Below, in pieces: positions 1 through 8,731 of a stretch of 27,601 nt of DNA; positions within the stretch are counted from its first letter, which is position 1; each line of letters opens with the position of its first letter. Under the pieces are notes generated by a model. The model was given only the letters and a program-made list of their open reading frames with translations. It was not told the origin of the DNA and did no database searches. The stretch covers positions 1-27,601 of the forward strand of contig CBDUYD010000019.1 in NCBI GenBank assembly GCA_965371355.1, read 5' to 3'. This DNA comes from JASJHI01 sp965371355 (GTDB lineage Bacteria; Actinomycetota; Acidimicrobiia; Acidimicrobiales; Ilumatobacteraceae). A program made the translations under genes and the position numbers.

Positions 1-221
1 CCGTTGCCGCCGCCTCCACGGTCACCTCTCGGGCCGCCACCGCCGCGGCCATGCGCCCCGACGAGCGCGCCGGGGACCCCCGCCGCGGCGACCCCGAGGC
101 CGATCCCGGCGAGAATCTTGCGCCTTCCGATCGGGCGGGCCGCTCCTGTGGGTTCGTCGTGGACCGACTCCGCTGGCGGGCTGCCGTGGTCCTTCTCTGT
201 CCGATCGCCGTGTGTGGTCAT
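1..221 (-). CDS. Tat-exported protein, N-terminal part only (runs off left edge)
   Basis: An open frame reads from an ATG at 219-221 leftward through the window edge without a stop, so only the first 73 codons are visible. The start is supported by an AAGGAG Shine-Dalgarno (plus-strand CTCCTT at 227-232) five bases upstream. The product has a polar N-region, a twin-arginine motif (GRRKIL, Arg33-Arg34), a hydrophobic stretch of about 18 residues rich in Gly/Ala/Val, and then a Gly/Arg-rich segment. This is the architecture of a Tat signal peptide, so the mature protein is probably exported folded, often with a cofactor. No catalytic domain lies within the window, so no function can be named. 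It is on the same strand as the hydroxylase-PDZ gene, 212 bp downstream of it, and could be part of the same transcript or have its own promoter. Confidence 0.75.
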   Translation of the reverse strand, partial: MTTHGDRTEKDHGSPPAESVHDEPTGAARPIGRRKILAGIGLGVAAAGVPGALVGAHGRGGGGPRGDRGGGGN

Positions 222-433
222 CGTGGCTCCTTCGTCCGGGGTACTGGAAGTGCCACGGAAGGCGAGAACCGTCAACGCCGAGCGCGTCCTCCGGCAAGAT
301 CGCGACAAGATCGACCGCCCCGTGCCCGCGCCGAGCCGCGAACCGTTCCAGCGCCGCGCCGATGGCCGGGTGTGCGTTCACACGAATTCAGCTGACGGCG
401 CGGGTCGGCCGAGCGGCGCGCCGAGCGGCTGAG

Positions 434-1522
434 TCAGTTCTTCTGCAGCAGCTGCCTGAACCGGTGGGTCGCACGCAGGCCGGTCTGGCGAGCACTCGAC
501 AATGCACCGAAGTAGTCGGTGGACCGCAGCACGACCGCCTTCGATTCGGACCGTCCGTCGCGGATGTATCCGAGTCGCACCGTATCTCCCGCTCGGTGCT
601 TGGTGCGGATGTGGTCGGTCGCGGTTCGCGACAGTGGATCCCCGCTGACCCCGTCGACGCTCACGAGGATGTCGCCGGGACAGAGTCCGAACCTGAGCAG
701 CATGGAGCGCAGCGAGGATCCTCGGTCCGGCGACACGATCCGCGTCGCGAAGCCGTCGACGTCGAGGCCGAGCTCGGTCTTCTCTGTGATCGTGAGTGGA
801 TGCCCGTCGTACGGGATGAAGGGCCGGGCAGCGTCGTCCTCGGCGTGTTCCAACGTGCGGGCCCATCGCTGCGGATCATCATCACCCGGATCGAAGACCG
901 CATCGTCGATCAGGGCTGCGAGTGCCGGATTGGGGTCGACGTCGATGATCATGTGGACGCGTTCGGTGTCACCGTTGACGACCGAGTGCTGCGACTGGTT
1001 GTCGAACGTCCACATCTCGCCGACCGCGAAATGCTTCGACCTGCCTTCGGAGAGGAGGAACGCACCCGGATTGGTGATGATCGGGACGTGCACGCGCATG
1101 GCGCGCTGGTAGAAGTCGTGAAGGTCGTCGTGGATCCGCGTGATGCCGTCCGGCTTGGTGCGGAAGATGAATGCGTACCTGGCACCGCCCAACGGGCCAT
1201 CCTGGGCGAGGAGGGAGGACGTGTACGGCATCTCGTCGAGGATCGGCGAGTTTCGGATGTCGGTGGCACCGAAATCGTCCTCGGTCCCACGATCGCCGCC
1301 GCGCAGCAGGAGAACGTCGATCGAGCAATGGACGTCCCAGTAGCTGACGCCCCAGGCGTCGTCGGGAATCGAGTCGTACTCGGAGCGGAGCCGGTCGACG
1401 TCGATCGGCACCGGAAGTCTCAGGAACGACCGTTTCGGCCGAACGAGCGTGTTGGCCCCAGAATGTGGGGTCTCTCCTGTGAGGTCTGTCAATCGATCAC
1501 CCTTCGCCGGGCCGCCCGACAA
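434..1522 (-). CDS. Aspartyl/asparaginyl beta-hydroxylase-like dioxygenase fused to a C-terminal PDZ domain
   Basis: The 362-residue product has two recognisable parts. Residues about 100-200 match the aspartyl/asparaginyl beta-hydroxylase (Asp_Arg_Hydrox) double-stranded beta-helix: a proximal His131-x-Asp133, the R-x-H-x-P strand (RVHVP, 143-147), the distal His179 in FDNQSQHSVVN, and Arg188 before a hydrophobic strand ending in IIDVD, where family members bind 2-oxoglutarate. The classic human AspH has His-x-Gly at the first position; here Asp133 would allow a full 2-His-1-carboxylate Fe(II) site. Residues about 250-335 look like a PDZ domain, with the LRFGLCPGDILVSVDGV core. The expected reaction is Fe(II)/2-oxoglutarate-dependent hydroxylation of a peptide side chain or other substrate; the substrate is unknown. 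The frame opens at a TTG (1520-1522). A second TTG at 1490-1492, with AAGGG seven bases upstream, is an equally good start (352 aa). It lies 20 bp after the DedA-like gene, so the two are probably co-transcribed. Confidence 0.75.
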   Translation of the reverse strand: MSGGPAKGDRLTDLTGETPHSGANTLVRPKRSFLRLPVPIDVDRLRSEYDSIPDDAWGVSYWDVHCSIDVLLLRGGDRGTEDDFGATDIRNSPILDEMPYTSSLLAQDGPLGGARYAFIFRTKPDGITRIHDDLHDFYQRAMRVHVPIITNPGAFLLSEGRSKHFAVGEMWTFDNQSQHSVVNGDTERVHMIIDVDPNPALAALIDDAVFDPGDDDPQRWARTLEHAEDDAARPFIPYDGHPLTITEKTELGLDVDGFATRIVSPDRGSSLRSMLLRFGLCPGDILVSVDGVSGDPLSRTATDHIRTKHRAGDTVRLGYIRDGRSESKAVVLRSTDYFGALSSARQTGLRATHRFRQLLQKN

Positions 1523-1542
1523 CCACCGGCGGAAACCCTAGC

Positions 1543-2184
1543 TCAGCCGCGTCGCAGGTTGCGCATGTTGAACAGCACGACCAATGCGACCGAGATGCCG
1601 ACCGCCCACCACTGGTAGCGCTGGAGCCACTCGAGGAACGCGACGAGCTGGGTCTCGAACGTGCGGGCGAGCCACCACATCAGCGCCAGCCGTAGGGCGA
1701 TACCGATCGCGAGGAGCACGATCAATCGAACGGCCGGCGTGCGGCGGACCCCGGTGAGCGCGGCGACGATGTTCGACCCGGCGAAGATCGGGATCAGCGC
1801 CCACTCGGCCTTGACGAACCCGCGGTTGAACCCGTCGATCGCGTCGGGCGAGATGCCGAGGTACTTCGTGAACCATCCGAGCGCCGTCGACCCGTACGCC
1901 CGCCCGATCAGATGGCACACGACGAACGCGGTGCCGATCCGCAACGTCGCGATCACGACGTAGGCCGGAAGGGTCACGCCGGCCGCGAGCGTGAGCGCGA
2001 GATATCGGTTGCGTGACGAGAGGACCAGCAGCCCCTCGGGATTGAGGTAGACCCAGCGGGCCCACACCGCGGCGGCGATGTTGGTGGCGACGACGAGAAG
2101 GACGAACGCCCCCAGGGTCAAGGGTGCCCACGCGGGAGGTTTGGGCGCGACCTGGGCGGTCAGGGCAACGGGCGCCTCGCTCAC
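1543..2184 (-). CDS. DedA/VTT-like multi-pass membrane protein
   Basis: The 213-residue product has about five hydrophobic segments, near residues 20-45, 62-85, 85-95, 130-150 and 155-175, with a last one near 190-205, and ends in a basic tail (RNLRRG). A central segment with a small-residue re-entrant look (GFVKAEWALIPIFAGSNIVAA is split by a Pro and a Gly) resembles the membrane motif of DedA/SNARE-associated (VTT) proteins, some of which act in lipid scrambling or proton-coupled transport. The canonical Arg of the GRFxPxxR motif is not evident, so family membership is tentative. The GTG start at 2182-2184 is supported by a minus-strand TACGGT -10 box ending seven bases before it. It is the promoter-proximal gene of a probable two- or three-gene minus-strand operon. 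Confidence 0.55.
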   Translation of the reverse strand: MSEAPVALTAQVAPKPPAWAPLTLGAFVLLVVATNIAAAVWARWVYLNPEGLLVLSSRNRYLALTLAAGVTLPAYVVIATLRIGTAFVVCHLIGRAYGSTALGWFTKYLGISPDAIDGFNRGFVKAEWALIPIFAGSNIVAALTGVRRTPAVRLIVLLAIGIALRLALMWWLARTFETQLVAFLEWLQRYQWWAVGISVALVVLFNMRNLRRG

Positions 2185-2191
2185 CGCAGAG

Positions 2192-2197
2192 ACCGTA
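2192..2197 (-). promoter_or_regulatory. -10 box (TACGGT) of probable leaderless promoter for DedA-like gene
   Basis: On the minus strand TACGGT matches TANNNT and ends seven bases before the GTG start, which puts the expected transcription start at the first base of the coding sequence. No clear -35 is visible. It forms a divergent pair with the plus-strand box at 2252-2257. Confidence 0.5.
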
Positions 2198-2251
2198 CCG
2201 TCTGTTGGAGCGCCGCGTTCGGCGCACTACCGATGAAGGCCTTCCGCGCGA

Positions 2252-2257
2252 TATCTT
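2252..2257 (+). promoter_or_regulatory. -10 box (TATCTT) of probable leaderless promoter for acyl-CoA ligase
   Basis: TATCTT matches TANNNT and ends eight bases before the ATG at 2266. No Shine-Dalgarno is present upstream of either candidate start, which agrees with leaderless initiation and favours the 2266 start over the in-frame ATG at 2233. Confidence 0.5.
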
Positions 2258-2265
2258 CGGTCGCC

Positions 2266-3891
<1,626 letters not shown>

Positions 3892-3893
3892 CG

Positions 3894-4442
3894 ATGCGAC
3901 GCCTCCCCCCACGCCCCGTCGCCGCGCTGCTGGCCGTGGGCGCACTCGCCCTCGTCGCATGTGCGCCCGACGGTCCGGACGCGTACACCGCACAGGCCGA
4001 CGATGCACCCCCGGCGACCCGGGCGCCCTCGACGTCCGAGCCGGCCGAGTCGATGTCGGACGAGTCAGGATCCGACGGGTCGGCGGATGAGCCGGCGGAC
4101 GATTCTGTTCCGGCAGATTCTGTTCCGGCAGGTTCTGTTCCGGCCGAGACGTTCCCGCCCAACGGCGAGACCGTCGTGGTGCTCGGACTCGACAACACCT
4201 TCCGCGAGGAGACGATCGAGGTCGAGGCGGGCACCGAGGTGCTCTGGGAGAACCGGGGACGCAACGACCACAACGTCGTACCGGTCGACGAGACCGCCGA
4301 CTGGGGTGTCGAGGTCGAGGACTTCACGCCGGGCGACGAGTACAGCCTGGTTTTCGACACGCCGGGCGAGTATCCGTACTATTGCTCCATCCACGGCACG
4401 GCCGAGGTCGGCATGATCGGCACCGTCGTCGTCACCGGTTGA
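3894..4442 (+). CDS. Cupredoxin (plastocyanin-like) lipoprotein
   Basis: This 182-residue protein starts with a lipoprotein signal (hydrophobic stretch ending LVAC, lipid-attachment Cys23). A low-complexity Asp/Ser/Pro linker (about 30-85) follows, then a blue-copper domain (about 90-182). The type 1 copper ligands are visible: His126 in NDHNVV, Cys164 and His167 in YYCSIHG, and Met174 ten residues after the Cys. It is expected to be anchored outside the membrane and to carry single electrons. The start is taken at ATG 3894, two bases after the ligase stop; a GTG at 3888 would overlap that stop. The linker contains a 15-bp triplication (4101-4145). Its place before a beta-helix lipoprotein recalls cupredoxin/NosD-type pairings around extracytoplasmic copper enzymes, but no copper oxidase gene is seen here, so the partner is unknown. 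Confidence 0.85.
   Translation: MRRLPPRPVAALLAVGALALVACAPDGPDAYTAQADDAPPATRAPSTSEPAESMSDESGSDGSADEPADDSVPADSVPAGSVPAETFPPNGETVVVLGLDNTFREETIEVEAGTEVLWENRGRNDHNVVPVDETADWGVEVEDFTPGDEYSLVFDTPGEYPYYCSIHGTAEVGMIGTVVVTG
4101..4145 (+). repeat. Three tandem 15-bp units coding a DSVPA linker
   Basis: GATTCTGTTCCGGCA occurs twice exactly and a third time with two changes. The repeats are in frame and lengthen the linker of the cupredoxin lipoprotein by five residues per unit. They use TCT and GTT codons that are rare in the surrounding genes, which suggests recent expansion by slippage. Confidence 0.9.
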
Positions 4443-4477
4443 CCGTTCGACGGCCGAGAACCAATGCACAAGAATTC

Positions 4478-4486
4478 GAGGAGAGG
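4478..4486 (+). promoter_or_regulatory. Strong Shine-Dalgarno for beta-helix lipoprotein
   Basis: GAGGAGAGG lies six bases before the ATG at 4493. It fixes that start and excludes upstream in-frame starts inside the cupredoxin gene. Confidence 0.8.
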
Positions 4487-4492
4487 TTGCCA

Positions 4493-6043
4493 ATGATCGG
4501 ATCCACCACGCGGAGCAAGCGCAATCGCGTCACCGCTGCCGTGTTCGCCGCGGCGATCGTCGTGGCCGCGTGCGGCAGCGACGATTCCTCCGACGATCTC
4601 GTCACGACCGAACCGTCAGCTGACACCGGCGCCCCCGCCGAGACCGAGGCGCCAGCCGAGACCGAGGCGCCAGCCGAAACCGAAGCACCGGTCGAGACCG
4701 ACGCGCCTGTCGAGACCGACGCGCCTGTCGAAACCGAGGCTCCGAGCGACGGGGTGCGCCGGGTGCCCGACGACTACGCCACGATCCAGGAGGCGGTCGA
4801 CGCCGCGGAGGAGGGTGACCTCGTCCTGATCGCGCCGGGCGTCTACAACGAGGCGGTCAACGTCACCACCGACATGTTGACCATCCGCGGGCTCGACCGC
4901 AACGAGGTGATCCTCGACGGCGAGTTCGAACTCGACAACGGCATCCGCGTGCTCGGGGCGAAAGGTGTCGCGATCGAGAACATGACGGCGATCAACTACG
5001 CCTTCAACGGCTTCTTCTGGGTCGAGGCCGACGGCTATCGCGCCTCGTACCTGACAGCCCAGCGCAACGGCGACTACGGCATCTACGCGTTCGACACGGT
5101 CAACGGTCTGATCGAGCACTCCTACGGAGCGGGCAGCCCCGACGCCGGGTTCTACATCGGCCAGTGCTATCCGTGCAATGCCCTCCTCGACGACGTGTGG
5201 GGCGAATGGAACGGGCTCGGCTACTCGGGCACCAACTCCGGCGGCAACCTCACCATCGTCAACTCGCAGTTCAACAACAACCGCGGCGGCGTCGTGCCGA
5301 ACTCGGGGAGCTACGAGCTGTGCTATCCCGAGCGTGACTCGACCATCATCGGCAACGTCGTCTTCTCGAACAGCGAGGCCAACTCGCCAGCGCTCGGACT
5401 CGCCCTGATCACCCACGGCACAGGGATCATCGCCGGTGGCGGGAGCCGGAACACGATCGAACGCAACCTCGTCTTCGACCACGAACGGGTCGGCATCGGC
5501 ATCGCGCCGTTCCCCGAGGAGAACCCGAACGATGTGGTCCCGCCACAGGAGGACTGGGACTCCGACTGCTCGGTGAACCGCGAGAGGCCACTGACCGAGG
5601 TGTCCGAGGACGATCTCGCCGCCGGGACGTTCCTGGTGTGGGAGCCGTACGACAACTCGGTGCGCGACAACTCGGTCGAGGGCAGCGGGATAGGCGACCT
5701 CGTCGTGGCCGGCTTCGCCGTGCCCACCGAGGATCTGGGCAACTGCTTCTCCGGCAACACGTTCGCTACCAGCCAGCCCGCCGACATCGAGACGCTCGCG
5801 CCGTGCGACGGCGAGGGCTCGGGCGACTGGACGATCGACGCCTTCGATGTCGTGTCGATCGTCACCTACGAGGCGCCACCCGGTGTCGACTACCAGACCG
5901 CCGAGCTCCCGCCGCTCCCGCTGCTGCCAGGCATGGACGATCCCGAGAACGCGCCCGCCAACCCGGCGGTCAACATGCCGCCGACGGTCGACACCGACTC
6001 GATCCAGTTGCCGTCGGCGCCCTTCTACACCCACGACGGCTGA
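4493..6043 (+). CDS. Right-handed parallel beta-helix lipoprotein (NosD/DUF1565-like)
   Basis: The 516-residue protein has a lipoprotein signal (VAAC, Cys27), an acidic Thr/Pro spacer made of six 6-residue repeats (ETEAP/ETDAP type, residues about 49-84), and a parallel beta-helix. The helix opens with the typical DYATIQEAVDAAEEGDLVLIAPGVY stretch (residues about 90-115, seen here as separate motifs TIQEAV and IAPGVY). Rungs with Asn and Gly turns follow (NMTAINY, NSQFNNN, GNVVFSNSEAN, NTIERNLVFDH). Such domains bind or act on polysaccharides, or in NosD assist copper-site maturation. A CYPC motif (about residues 225-228) and further paired Cys could form disulfides. The C-terminus (about 460-516) is Pro-rich. 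It sits between a cupredoxin and a DUF1996 lipoprotein on the same strand, 50 and 18 bp apart, so a shared extracytoplasmic role is likely. No catalytic residues could be assigned. Confidence 0.8.
   Translation: MIGSTTRSKRNRVTAAVFAAAIVVAACGSDDSSDDLVTTEPSADTGAPAETEAPAETEAPAETEAPVETDAPVETDAPVETEAPSDGVRRVPDDYATIQEAVDAAEEGDLVLIAPGVYNEAVNVTTDMLTIRGLDRNEVILDGEFELDNGIRVLGAKGVAIENMTAINYAFNGFFWVEADGYRASYLTAQRNGDYGIYAFDTVNGLIEHSYGAGSPDAGFYIGQCYPCNALLDDVWGEWNGLGYSGTNSGGNLTIVNSQFNNNRGGVVPNSGSYELCYPERDSTIIGNVVFSNSEANSPALGLALITHGTGIIAGGGSRNTIERNLVFDHERVGIGIAPFPEENPNDVVPPQEDWDSDCSVNRERPLTEVSEDDLAAGTFLVWEPYDNSVRDNSVEGSGIGDLVVAGFAVPTEDLGNCFSGNTFATSQPADIETLAPCDGEGSGDWTIDAFDVVSIVTYEAPPGVDYQTAELPPLPLLPGMDDPENAPANPAVNMPPTVDTDSIQLPSAPFYTHDG
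4637..4744 (+). repeat. Six tandem 18-bp units coding ETEAP/ETDAP spacer
   Basis: Six consecutive in-frame 18-bp units encode (A/V)ET(E/D)AP. Units 1-3 carry Ala at the first position and units 4-6 carry Val, and units differ only at a few bases. The spacer lifts the beta-helix away from the membrane anchor. The close identity makes length variation between strains likely. Confidence 0.9.
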
Positions 6044-6061
6044 GGTTTCGGCGCACACCGC

Positions 6062-6973
6062 GTGACATCTCCGCGCCCGATGCCCAGACGCTCACGGGTC
6101 GTTTCCGCCTTCGCCGCGCTGGTGGTGCTCGCCGCGTGCGGGGGCAGCGACGACGGGCGGTCCGACGTCGAGGAGCGCGATCCGTTGCGCAGCGGTCCCC
6201 AGGGCAATGTCGCCCAGTTCATCGTCGAGTGCGAGCTGAGCCACTTCGCCTTCGACGATCCGATCGTGTTGCCGGACATGCCCGGCGAGAGCCATCTGCA
6301 CCAGTTTTTCGGCAACGTCGACATCACTTCCGATCCGACCTACGAAAGCGTCGCCGACGCGGAGACCTCGTGCGCGCAGCCGCGCGACACAGCGTCGTAC
6401 TGGGCGCCGGCACTGCTCGACGGGTCGGGCGTGGTGATCGAGCCGCTCGAGATGACCGCCTACTACCGCCCGGGACCGGGCATCGATCCGACGACCGTCG
6501 AGGCGTACCCGGCGAGCTTGATGATGGTGGCCGGCGACAGCAAGTCCGTCTCCGCACAGTCGACGAGCGTCATCGCCTGGGGCTGTGGAACGGGCTCACG
6601 GCGCGAGGCGGCGCCGCCCGACTGTCGCGGGGCCACCGATCTCGCCCAGGGCGCCGTCAATGACGGGACGAGCCTGCGGCTGTGGATCACGTTCCCCGAC
6701 TGTTGGGACGGCGAACGGCTGACCACCGGCGGGGCGGCTGGTCACGTGCGCTACAGCGCCGGGGGCGTGTGCCCCGGATCGCACCCCGTGCCGATCCCGC
6801 AACTGCAGATGGCGATCGACTATCCCGCGGTCGATCCGACCGGGCTGTCACTCGCATCGGGCGACATCGTGACCGCCCACGCCGACTTCTGGAACGTGTG
6901 GGATCAGCGCAAGCTCGAGGACGAGGTCAGGTTCTGCCTGAACCGCGATCTCGTGTGCGGCGTCAGCGGCTGA
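6062..6973 (+). CDS. DUF1996-domain lipoprotein
   Basis: The 303-residue product begins with a lipoprotein signal (LAAC, Cys26) and is otherwise almost entirely a DUF1996 domain. Recognisable elements are the HLHQFFGN motif with His78 and His80, SYWAPAL at 112-118, the WGC segment near 173-175, and the LWITFPDCWDG and HPVPIPQLQMAI motifs in the second half. DUF1996 proteins are secreted in fungi and bacteria, and their biochemical function is not established. The conserved His-x-His and paired Cys suggest a metal site and disulfides. The GTG at 6062 is used as start; an ATG at 6080 gives the same mature protein and is equally possible. It follows the beta-helix lipoprotein by 18 bp and is the last gene before a large inverted repeat. 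Confidence 0.8.
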   Translation: MTSPRPMPRRSRVVSAFAALVVLAACGGSDDGRSDVEERDPLRSGPQGNVAQFIVECELSHFAFDDPIVLPDMPGESHLHQFFGNVDITSDPTYESVADAETSCAQPRDTASYWAPALLDGSGVVIEPLEMTAYYRPGPGIDPTTVEAYPASLMMVAGDSKSVSAQSTSVIAWGCGTGSRREAAPPDCRGATDLAQGAVNDGTSLRLWITFPDCWDGERLTTGGAAGHVRYSAGGVCPGSHPVPIPQLQMAIDYPAVDPTGLSLASGDIVTAHADFWNVWDQRKLEDEVRFCLNRDLVCGVSG

Positions 6974-6981
6974 GGTTTCGC

Positions 6982-7031
6982 CGTTCTCGGTCCCGGGGGC
7001 GACGCAATCGGCCGGATGCGGACCGAGAACG
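6982..7031. terminator. Long inverted repeat between convergent genes, possible bidirectional terminator
   Basis: CGTTCTCGGTCC at 6982-6993 is the exact reverse complement of 7020-7031, with a 26-nt loop. It sits in the 91-bp gap between the DUF1996 gene and the convergent ABC ATPase gene. No T-tract follows, as is common in high-GC actinobacteria, so a terminator role is inferred from position and stem only. Confidence 0.6.
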
Positions 7032-7064
7032 CGCTACGGCGCGAATATTCCGGGGGAAGGTGGG

Positions 7065-7877
7065 CTACATGCGGCCGGCGTCGACGACGCGCTGCAGGAA
7101 CTCACCGGTGCGCGCCTCGCGAGGTGCGCCGAAGATCTGTGCCGGCGGCCCCTCCTCGAGGATGCTGCCCTGGTCGAGGAAGCACACGCGGTCGCTGATC
7201 TCGCGGGCGAAGGTCATCTCGTGGGTGGCGATCAGCATCGTCATCCCGTCGTCTTTGAGATCCCGCACGACGTCGAGCACCTCGCCGACGAGTTCGGGAT
7301 CGAGGGCGGACGTGATCTCGTCGAGCAGCATCACGTCGGGCTGCATCGCCAGCGAACGGGCGATCGCGACGCGCTGCTGCTGGCCGCCCGAGAGTTGGTC
7401 AGGGTAGGCATCGGCCCGATCGGTGAGTCCGAGGCGTTCGAGCATGACCAGCGCGTCGGCGCGAGCCTTCGCCTTGGACGTTCGGAGCACCTTGCGCGGG
7501 CCGATCGCGACGTTGTCGGTGACGCTCATGTGCGGGAACAGGTTGAAGCTCTGGAAGACCATGCCGATGTGACGCCGGATCGGATCGGGGTCGAGTCCCG
7601 GTTCGGCGATGTCGACGCCGTCGAGGACGATCTCGCCGTCGTCGACGGGCTCGAGCAGATTCACGCATCGCAGCAGCGTCGACTTGCCGGAGCCCGACGC
7701 GCCGATCAGCGTGATAACGCTGCCACGCTCGACATCGAGGTCGATCCCGTCGAGCACGACGGTCTCGCCGAACGCCTTTCGGACTCCGCGCAGCGAGAGC
7801 TTGGGCCCGGCACCCGGCTCACCGGTGCTGTCGCGTTCGGGGGTGGCGCTGTCGGAACCGGTGCGAGCGGGGCTCAT
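7065..7877 (-). CDS. Polar amino acid ABC transporter, ATP-binding protein (GlnQ/HisP family)
   Basis: The 270-residue ATPase carries every nucleotide-binding element: Walker A GASGSGKST at 59-67, Q-loop Gln109 in VFQSFNLFP, signature LSGGQ at 162-166, Walker B VMLLDE ending in catalytic Glu187, and the switch His219. The sequence is of the polar amino acid uptake (PAAT) subfamily. About 25 extra N-terminal residues precede the domain. Its ATG overlaps the permease stop in an ATGA arrangement, so translation of the two is coupled. It is the last gene of the minus-strand transporter operon and ends opposite the inverted repeat at 6982-7031. The exact substrate cannot be inferred. Confidence 0.93.
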   Translation of the reverse strand: MSPARTGSDSATPERDSTGEPGAGPKLSLRGVRKAFGETVVLDGIDLDVERGSVITLIGASGSGKSTLLRCVNLLEPVDDGEIVLDGVDIAEPGLDPDPIRRHIGMVFQSFNLFPHMSVTDNVAIGPRKVLRTSKAKARADALVMLERLGLTDRADAYPDQLSGGQQQRVAIARSLAMQPDVMLLDEITSALDPELVGEVLDVVRDLKDDGMTMLIATHEMTFAREISDRVCFLDQGSILEEGPPAQIFGAPREARTGEFLQRVVDAGRM

Positions 7878-8710
7878 GCGATCGTGGTCGCGCCGGTGCG
7901 TCGGCGCTGGCGGGCGAGCAACCAGTCGGCGAGGCGTGTGCAGGGGATCGTCAGCATCAGGAAGATCGCCGCGGCGGCGACGTACGGCGTGAAGTTGGCG
8001 GTCCTGGCCTTGTCGATCCCCGCCTGGCGCAAGATCTCGACCGGGCCGATCAGGCTGACGAGAGCGACGTCCTTCTGGAGGCTGACGAAACTGTTCATCA
8101 GCGGGGGGACGATCCGCCTGAACGCTTGGGGGAGCACGACGGTCGACATCGTCTGGCGGTTCGACATGCCGAGCGAACGGGCGGCCGCGCGCTGGCTCTC
8201 GTGAACGCTCTCGATGCCCGCCCGGATCACCTCGGACACATAGGCCGAGTACGACAGCACGAGCGTCACGGTGCCCCAGATCACCGGGTTCGCCCAGTCC
8301 CGTGACAGCCCGAGCGCCGGTACGCCGAACCCGATCAGGAAGACGAGCAGGATCACCGGGATACCGCGCAGCACGTCGGTGTAGACGATGGCGAATGCGC
8401 GCACCGGGAACAGGGTGGGACTACGCACACCCCGCGCGAGCGCCACGACGAGAGCGACGATCAAGATGAGAGGCGTCGACCACAGCAGGATCTTGATGTC
8501 GAGCCAGAATGCGTCGAGCAGGCGCGGGAACGAGTCGACGAAGATGTCCCAGTCGAAGAAGGAACGCTCGACCTTCTCCCACCCGGGGGTGAGCGGGACG
8601 AGCACGATCAGCGCCCCGATGACGATGACCGTGCTCGCCGTCGCGATGACGATGCCGCGCCGCCGCTGACCCTGTTCGTAGCGTTCGCGGCGTGTCGGTT
8701 GCTCGCTCAA
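7874..8710 (-). CDS. Polar amino acid ABC transporter, permease (HisM/GlnP family)
   Basis: The 278-residue membrane protein has an N-terminal segment at about 18-42, then an ABC-2-type importer core with about five further helices. The EAA loop that docks on the ATPase is clear: EVIRAGIESV followed by RAAARSLGMSNRQT (about residues 175-200). The start is a TTG at 8708-8710, 21 bp after the stop of the binding-protein gene; no better-supported start was seen. Only one permease gene is present, so the transporter probably works as a homodimer. It overlaps the ATPase gene by 4 bp. Confidence 0.9.
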   Translation of the reverse strand: MSEQPTRRERYEQGQRRRGIVIATASTVIVIGALIVLVPLTPGWEKVERSFFDWDIFVDSFPRLLDAFWLDIKILLWSTPLILIVALVVALARGVRSPTLFPVRAFAIVYTDVLRGIPVILLVFLIGFGVPALGLSRDWANPVIWGTVTLVLSYSAYVSEVIRAGIESVHESQRAAARSLGMSNRQTMSTVVLPQAFRRIVPPLMNSFVSLQKDVALVSLIGPVEILRQAGIDKARTANFTPYVAAAAIFLMLTIPCTRLADWLLARQRRRTGATTIA

Positions 8711-8731
8711 CTTCGGGTCACCCGGTGCTGA

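Noticed and set aside
212..1618. Plus-strand open frame of 468 codons opposite the hydroxylase-PDZ gene
   Set aside because: No recognisable domain; the minus strand encodes a dioxygenase and a PDZ domain with conserved residues.
2233..2265. Upstream ATG for the acyl-CoA ligase
   Set aside because: It lacks a ribosome site, overlaps the -10 box at 2252, and adds 11 residues before the usual family N-terminus.
4616..6058. Minus-strand open frame of 480 codons opposite the beta-helix lipoprotein
   Set aside because: Composition is that of a frame shadow (Val/Asp/Arg/Gly repeats mirroring the ETEAP units), and the plus-strand gene has a signal peptide, a Shine-Dalgarno and domain matches.
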